NCBI GenBank assembly: GCA_012271025.1
Contig: JAAXHF010000736.1
Coordinates: 1-9,041, forward strand
Direction of reading: 5' to 3'
DNA: 9,041 nucleotides
Source of the DNA: Deltaproteobacteria bacterium
GTDB lineage: Bacteria; Desulfobacterota_B; Binatia; Bin18
Position numbers and translations under genes: made by a program. Every line of letters begins with the position of its first letter. Position 1 is the first letter of the stretch. The notes below the pieces were generated by a model, which saw only the letters and a list, made by a program, of their open reading frames with translations, was not told the DNA's origin and ran no database searches. Below, piece by piece: positions 5,813 to 9,041 of this stretch.

Positions 5813-7257
5813 CGGCGATAGTCGAGCGGTGGGGCACGGTCGCCCAGCAGGGGTCGATACTGAAAATCCTTGCCCCGGCGCCCTTCAAATTCAGTCCAGG
5901 CATGTTGAATCACCTCAGGCTGGGTCAAGAGATCGATGGCGGTCAGGCTGAGCGTCTTGGCTGCCACCAGCATGCCCTTCACGCCAATACTCATGCCCCC
6001 GGCCGCAACCGCCTGCCATGAATGCGCCGGCGTCCCGGGTACCCACGTCGCGGTGCTGAACCCCGCCGTCGGGACGACCCAGCTCACATCCCCCACATCG
6101 GTCGAACTCCTGCGGGCCTGGGAGGCGAAGGCTTGCACGTCCTGTTGAGAGCCCAGGGGCAGGGATGTTTCTCCCAGGGTCTCTTGGATTGCCAGCGCAA
6201 AACGCTGTTCCTCCTCGGTATACGTCACCCCGCCAATACGCCGGAGGTTCGTATCAACCAGCCGGGCCAGCACCTCGTTCGGCAACAAGCTGTGAATCCC
6301 GTGAATCACCTCGTATTCCACGCGGGTCCCTGTCCCCCGCGCCGCCCCTTCAGCTGCGGCAACGACCCGCTGCCAGGTTTCCTCAACCCGCCGGCCATCC
6401 ACATGCCGCACATAATAGAATACCTCGGCAAACTCGGGCACAACGTTAGGAGCCAGCCCGCCGTGGGTGATGACATAATGCAGGCGCGCCTCTTCTTCGA
6501 CATGCTCCCGCAACAAATTGACCATGTAATTCATGGCCTCAACGCCGTCGAGAGCCGAGCGACCGCGGTGGGGCGCAAATGCCGCATGGACAGAATGGCC
6601 ATGGAAGCGAAACTTGGCCGATTTGTTGGCCAGCGTCGTGGCCGTTCCGGCTTTATTCCGGTCGCTGGGATGCCAATGCAGGACAACGTCAACATCATCA
6701 AACAGCCCGGCTCGGGTCATATAGACTTTTCCCGCTCCCCCTTCCTCGGCAGGCGTGCCGTACAGCCGAATCGTTCCAGGCTGTTCGTGCGTGTGGAGCC
6801 ATTCCCGGACAGCCACGGCAGCGGCGACCGATGCCGTGCCAAACAAATGGTGTCCGCACGCATGCCCGGGTGCTCCCCGGGCAATGGGTTGGCGTTCCGG
6901 CACCGCAGCCTGCGAGAGTCCGGGCAAGGCGTCGAACTCAGCCAAGATCCCAATCACGGGTTTGCCTGCACCAGCCGTGGCAACAAACGCCGTCGGCATA
7001 CCCGCCACCCCCGCCTCCAGCGCAAAGCCTGCCTCACGTAACGTCTTTTGCAGTGCCGCCGCACTCTGCTCTTCCTGGTAGCCAAGCTCAGCCAACTCCC
7101 AGATACGCTGGGCCAGCGCCGCGTATTCAGACTGACGGGCGTCTATTGAGGCAAGGATGCGTTGTCTGTCCTCTTCACCGACGGCCGCCCCAGCGGCACC
7201 CGCCAGACACCAGACGACACACACGACGCTCAGCAAGAAGGGCTTGAGGAGCTTCAC
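5809..7257 (-). CDS. Exported M20-family amidohydrolase/peptidase (AbgB/aminoacylase-like)
   Basis: A 482-residue zinc hydrolase. Residues 1-25 form a Sec signal peptide (KLLK, hydrophobic core, AGA/AVG cleavage region), so it should act in the periplasm or outside. Metal and catalytic motifs of M20D proteins are present: GHACGHH (131-137), PAEEGGAGK (169-177, catalytic Glu), HWHP (194-197), HGHSVHAA in the lid domain (219-226), and PGTPAHSWQ near the end (His412). The family cleaves amide bonds of N-acyl amino acids, p-aminobenzoyl-glutamate or related dipeptides; the substrate here is unknown. The start is GTG at 7255-7257 with GGAGG (complement of 7264-7268) six bases upstream. The length matches cytosolic AbgB-like proteins plus a leader. 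The TAG stop lies in the CTAG edge of the MITE-like element. It converges on the oxygenase operon, so it is not co-transcribed with it. Confidence 0.9.
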   Translation of the reverse strand: MKLLKPFLLSVVCVVWCLAGAAGAAVGEEDRQRILASIDARQSEYAALAQRIWELAELGYQEEQSAAALQKTLREAGFALEAGVAGMPTAFVATAGAGKPVIGILAEFDALPGLSQAAVPERQPIARGAPGHACGHHLFGTASVAAAVAVREWLHTHEQPGTIRLYGTPAEEGGAGKVYMTRAGLFDDVDVVLHWHPSDRNKAGTATTLANKSAKFRFHGHSVHAAFAPHRGRSALDGVEAMNYMVNLLREHVEEEARLHYVITHGGLAPNVVPEFAEVFYYVRHVDGRRVEETWQRVVAAAEGAARGTGTRVEYEVIHGIHSLLPNEVLARLVDTNLRRIGGVTYTEEEQRFALAIQETLGETSLPLGSQQDVQAFASQARRSSTDVGDVSWVVPTAGFSTATWVPGTPAHSWQAVAAGGMSIGVKGMLVAAKTLSLTAIDLLTQPEVIQHAWTEFEGRRGKDFQYRPLLGDRAPPLDYRR

Positions 7258-7442
7258 TCTTGGCCTCCAACAGTCTCATGCTGCGAAGTTCCGATTCGTT
7301 CCACCTTGGTCTCCAGGCAACACCGGCCGAGCCAGCGACAGAAGGACCGGACGATATCGTTCGCGCCCGGCGCGGTCAATGTGTCGCCGCACTGCGTTGC
7401 CTGCTTCGCCTGCCTGCCCTGAGCCGGACGTGAGACCTCTCC
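7258..7442. other. Intergenic region with no recognised gene
   Basis: A gap of 185 bases between the M20 gene and the AsmA-like gene, both on the minus strand. It should hold the M20 promoter, but I could not pick out a convincing -35/-10 pair. No terminator hairpin with a T-run is visible after the AsmA-like stop. The ribosome binding site of the M20 gene is at 7264-7268. Confidence 0.4.
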
Positions 7443-9041
7443 CTACCTGATCAGACTGGGAGCCACGGTCGGGTTGGCCAGCGGACCCGTCACCCGAAAC
7501 GACAGCGTCGTCAGACGGTCCGCCCCGCGGGCCAGGAGTTCTCCGGCCAGCGGCACCTTGGCAACACTGCTGGTGATGCCGTGCAGCGGCACCAGGGCCG
7601 TGGTCAGATCCAGGGTCAGCGGAGTGAGGTCGAGGCTGCCGCTGGTGTCGAACCGCACCGCACTGCTGTCGAGCACCAGATTATCGGTCCGCAGCACGCC
7701 CTGGTCGATCGTCAGGTCCCCGCCCAAAGAGGAAAAGGCCAAGCCGGTACCGAGACTCGGCAGCTCAAAACTGAGCAAGCCCTGGAGGCTCAGGGCCGAC
7801 CACAGCCGGACCAGAACGGGCAGCCGCTGGATGACGCCGTCGCGCAGGACCAGCGACAGGCTGGCGTCCCAGTCGGCCAAATGAGCCCAGCGCTGCCAGT
7901 CGGCAATAGCAATCCGGCCGTTCCCGCTCAGCACCCCGGTCAGTACGCCGGACGGTCTGCCGAGGTCCTGCAAGAAACGCGAGGTGTCCACCTCGGTCAG
8001 CCGTGGGGTCACCAGCATGGCTTGACGGTCGGGCCATAACACCATCTGGCCTTCCACCCGGCCCCCGGCGAGTTGCGCCCCGGCCAGGGTCAGGTCGGCC
8101 TGACGGTCGTGCCAGTGGCAGTCCAGACGCAGGTCGTGGGCTTGCAGCGACTTGTAGCGCAGACGGTCGGCCCGCAGCTCGGTACGGACCACCGTACCGG
8201 GTATTCCGGCCCCCGGCTGTAGCCTATCGAGCGCCAGAGCCATCTCAAGATCGAGGTCGGTCAGCTGCGCCGTCAGCTCAACGTGGGGCGGATTGAGGGA
8301 TGCGACGCGGCCCTGTCCGGTCAGGGCTCCACCACCCCACCGCCCCTGACTGATGTCAAAGGTAAGCGTGGTGTCCTCAGATAGCGTGCTGTTATCATGA
8401 GTACCTGTGTGAAACCTTCCCCGCTGTCCCCGCCAGCGCAGCCAGCCCCGGTCCACCTCGAGCGGCCGCAGAAAAGACACCAGATCGAGCATGACCCGTC
8501 TGAGCCGCAGCTCGCCCTCGGTATGCAGCTGGCCCGCGCTCAGGAACGCCTCGATATGGCCGCTCAGCGTACCGCCCGCATCCAGCAGTATGCCGGACGG
8601 CAAAAAGGATACCACGTCACGGTCATGAGCCTTGGGGAGCGTCACGTACAGCCCGGCAGTGCGCTGTGCCGACAGATAATCGGCCACCCAGCCACGGGCC
8701 CGGAACGACGACCGTCCGATCTGCCAGACCAGTTCATCAGTCGTCAGCCGCGCCGGGTCAACGTACAGCGTTCCGTCCAGACCGGAAATATCGGCGTGCC
8801 AGTCCGGCAGGGAAAAGGCGGCCTGCCGCAGACGCACCTGTCCGGCATAGCTCAGCCCGGCCGGCTGGCCTTGCAGGCGGAGCTGCACCCGCGCCTGTCC
8901 ATGGGCGTCTCGTACCTGCCGGGCTAGCTGCGCAGGTTCGATTCCGGTCCCCAGGGCCAGCAACGGAGTGAGCCCGTCTGCGAGGTCAATCTCAGCGTCC
9001 AGCCACAGGTCGGCCCGAGGCTGAACGGACAGGATCTGAGC
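7443..9041 (-). CDS. AsmA/YhdP-like envelope protein, C-terminal part (5' partial)
   Basis: The frame stays open to the right edge, giving 532 visible residues; the TTG at 8963 is not the real start because coding continues upstream without a stop. The sequence consists of repeating beta-strand units with alternating polar and hydrophobic residues, such as GLDGTLYVDPARL and LGGDLTIDQGVLRTDNLVLDSSAVRF. It ends in the typical AsmA-like region: VIQRLPVLVRLWSAL, then GSLDLTPLTLDL, then FRVTGPLANPTVAPSLIR. Members of this superfamily (AsmA, YhdP, TamB) are long inner-membrane-anchored bridges across the periplasm. They carry phospholipids or affect outer membrane assembly. The N-terminal membrane anchor lies outside the window. 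YhdP-type proteins often exceed 1000 residues, so much may be missing. No link to the M20 gene downstream is evident beyond shared direction. Confidence 0.8.
   Translation of the reverse strand, partial: AQILSVQPRADLWLDAEIDLADGLTPLLALGTGIEPAQLARQVRDAHGQARVQLRLQGQPAGLSYAGQVRLRQAAFSLPDWHADISGLDGTLYVDPARLTTDELVWQIGRSSFRARGWVADYLSAQRTAGLYVTLPKAHDRDVVSFLPSGILLDAGGTLSGHIEAFLSAGQLHTEGELRLRRVMLDLVSFLRPLEVDRGWLRWRGQRGRFHTGTHDNSTLSEDTTLTFDISQGRWGGGALTGQGRVASLNPPHVELTAQLTDLDLEMALALDRLQPGAGIPGTVVRTELRADRLRYKSLQAHDLRLDCHWHDRQADLTLAGAQLAGGRVEGQMVLWPDRQAMLVTPRLTEVDTSRFLQDLGRPSGVLTGVLSGNGRIAIADWQRWAHLADWDASLSLVLRDGVIQRLPVLVRLWSALSLQGLLSFELPSLGTGLAFSSLGGDLTIDQGVLRTDNLVLDSSAVRFDTSGSLDLTPLTLDLTTALVPLHGITSSVAKVPLAGELLARGADRLTTLSFRVTGPLANPTVAPSLIR

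Noticed and set aside
5737..6021. Plus-strand open frame crossing from the MITE-like element into the M20 gene
   Set aside because: It starts inside the folded repeat and continues antisense to the M20 C-terminus; no protein-like features.
6022..7041. Open frame of 339 codons on the plus strand opposite the M20 gene
   Set aside because: It runs antisense to the M20 gene, whose metal-binding motifs lie in the same bases. The translation is rich in Arg, Pro and Gly and has no recognisable fold.
7443..8963. Taking the TTG at 8963 as the start of the AsmA-like gene
   Set aside because: The frame continues upstream to the window edge with residues of the same beta-strand type, so the gene is cut by the window rather than starting there.

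Overview
The window reads as GC-rich, densely packed chromosome from a Gram-negative, proteobacterium-like organism. The pointers are a 67K-type SppA signal peptide peptidase and an AsmA/YhdP-type envelope protein. I cannot name the lineage; an uncultivated deltaproteobacterial or Tectomicrobia-like genome would fit, but this is a guess. Every stretch without a gene is shorter than 300 bases. I saw no tRNA, rRNA or CRISPR array.

Left block (1-3479, + strand): the 3' part of a MetE-like zinc methyltransferase gene (cut by the window edge), a class I SAM-dependent methyltransferase, and sppA. The first two are very close (possible GTGA overlap) and the last two overlap by ATGA, so this looks like one transcription unit. 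It meets a converging tetR gene with only 6 bases between the stop codons.

Central cassette (3486-5644): a TetR-family repressor on the minus strand diverges from a Rieske non-haem iron oxygenase. The oxygenase overlaps by ATGA with an 80-residue membrane protein that I do not recognise. The AT-rich divergent region (4077-4169) carries two 26-bp inverted repeats exactly 33 bp apart. Each ends in the same 11-mer, and they lie across a TTGACA promoter. This is the clearest self-contained system in the window: a substrate-sensing repressor controlling an oxygenase plus a membrane partner. Its base composition is visibly less GC-rich than the flanks, which suggests acquisition.

Right block: a 116-bp element with 12-bp perfect terminal inverted repeats (5697-5812), resembling a non-autonomous MITE, sits between the oxygenase operon and a converging gene. 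That gene encodes an exported M20 peptidase/amidohydrolase (5809-7257, minus), and the element's edge coincides with its stop codon. After a 185-bp gap comes the C-terminal part of an AsmA-like protein (7443 to the right edge, minus), whose 5' end lies outside the window.

The oxygenase has no reductase or ferredoxin gene beside it, so electrons must come from elsewhere. Linking the M20 hydrolase to the oxygenase as one pathway (amide cleavage, then oxidation) is possible but only inferred from proximity.
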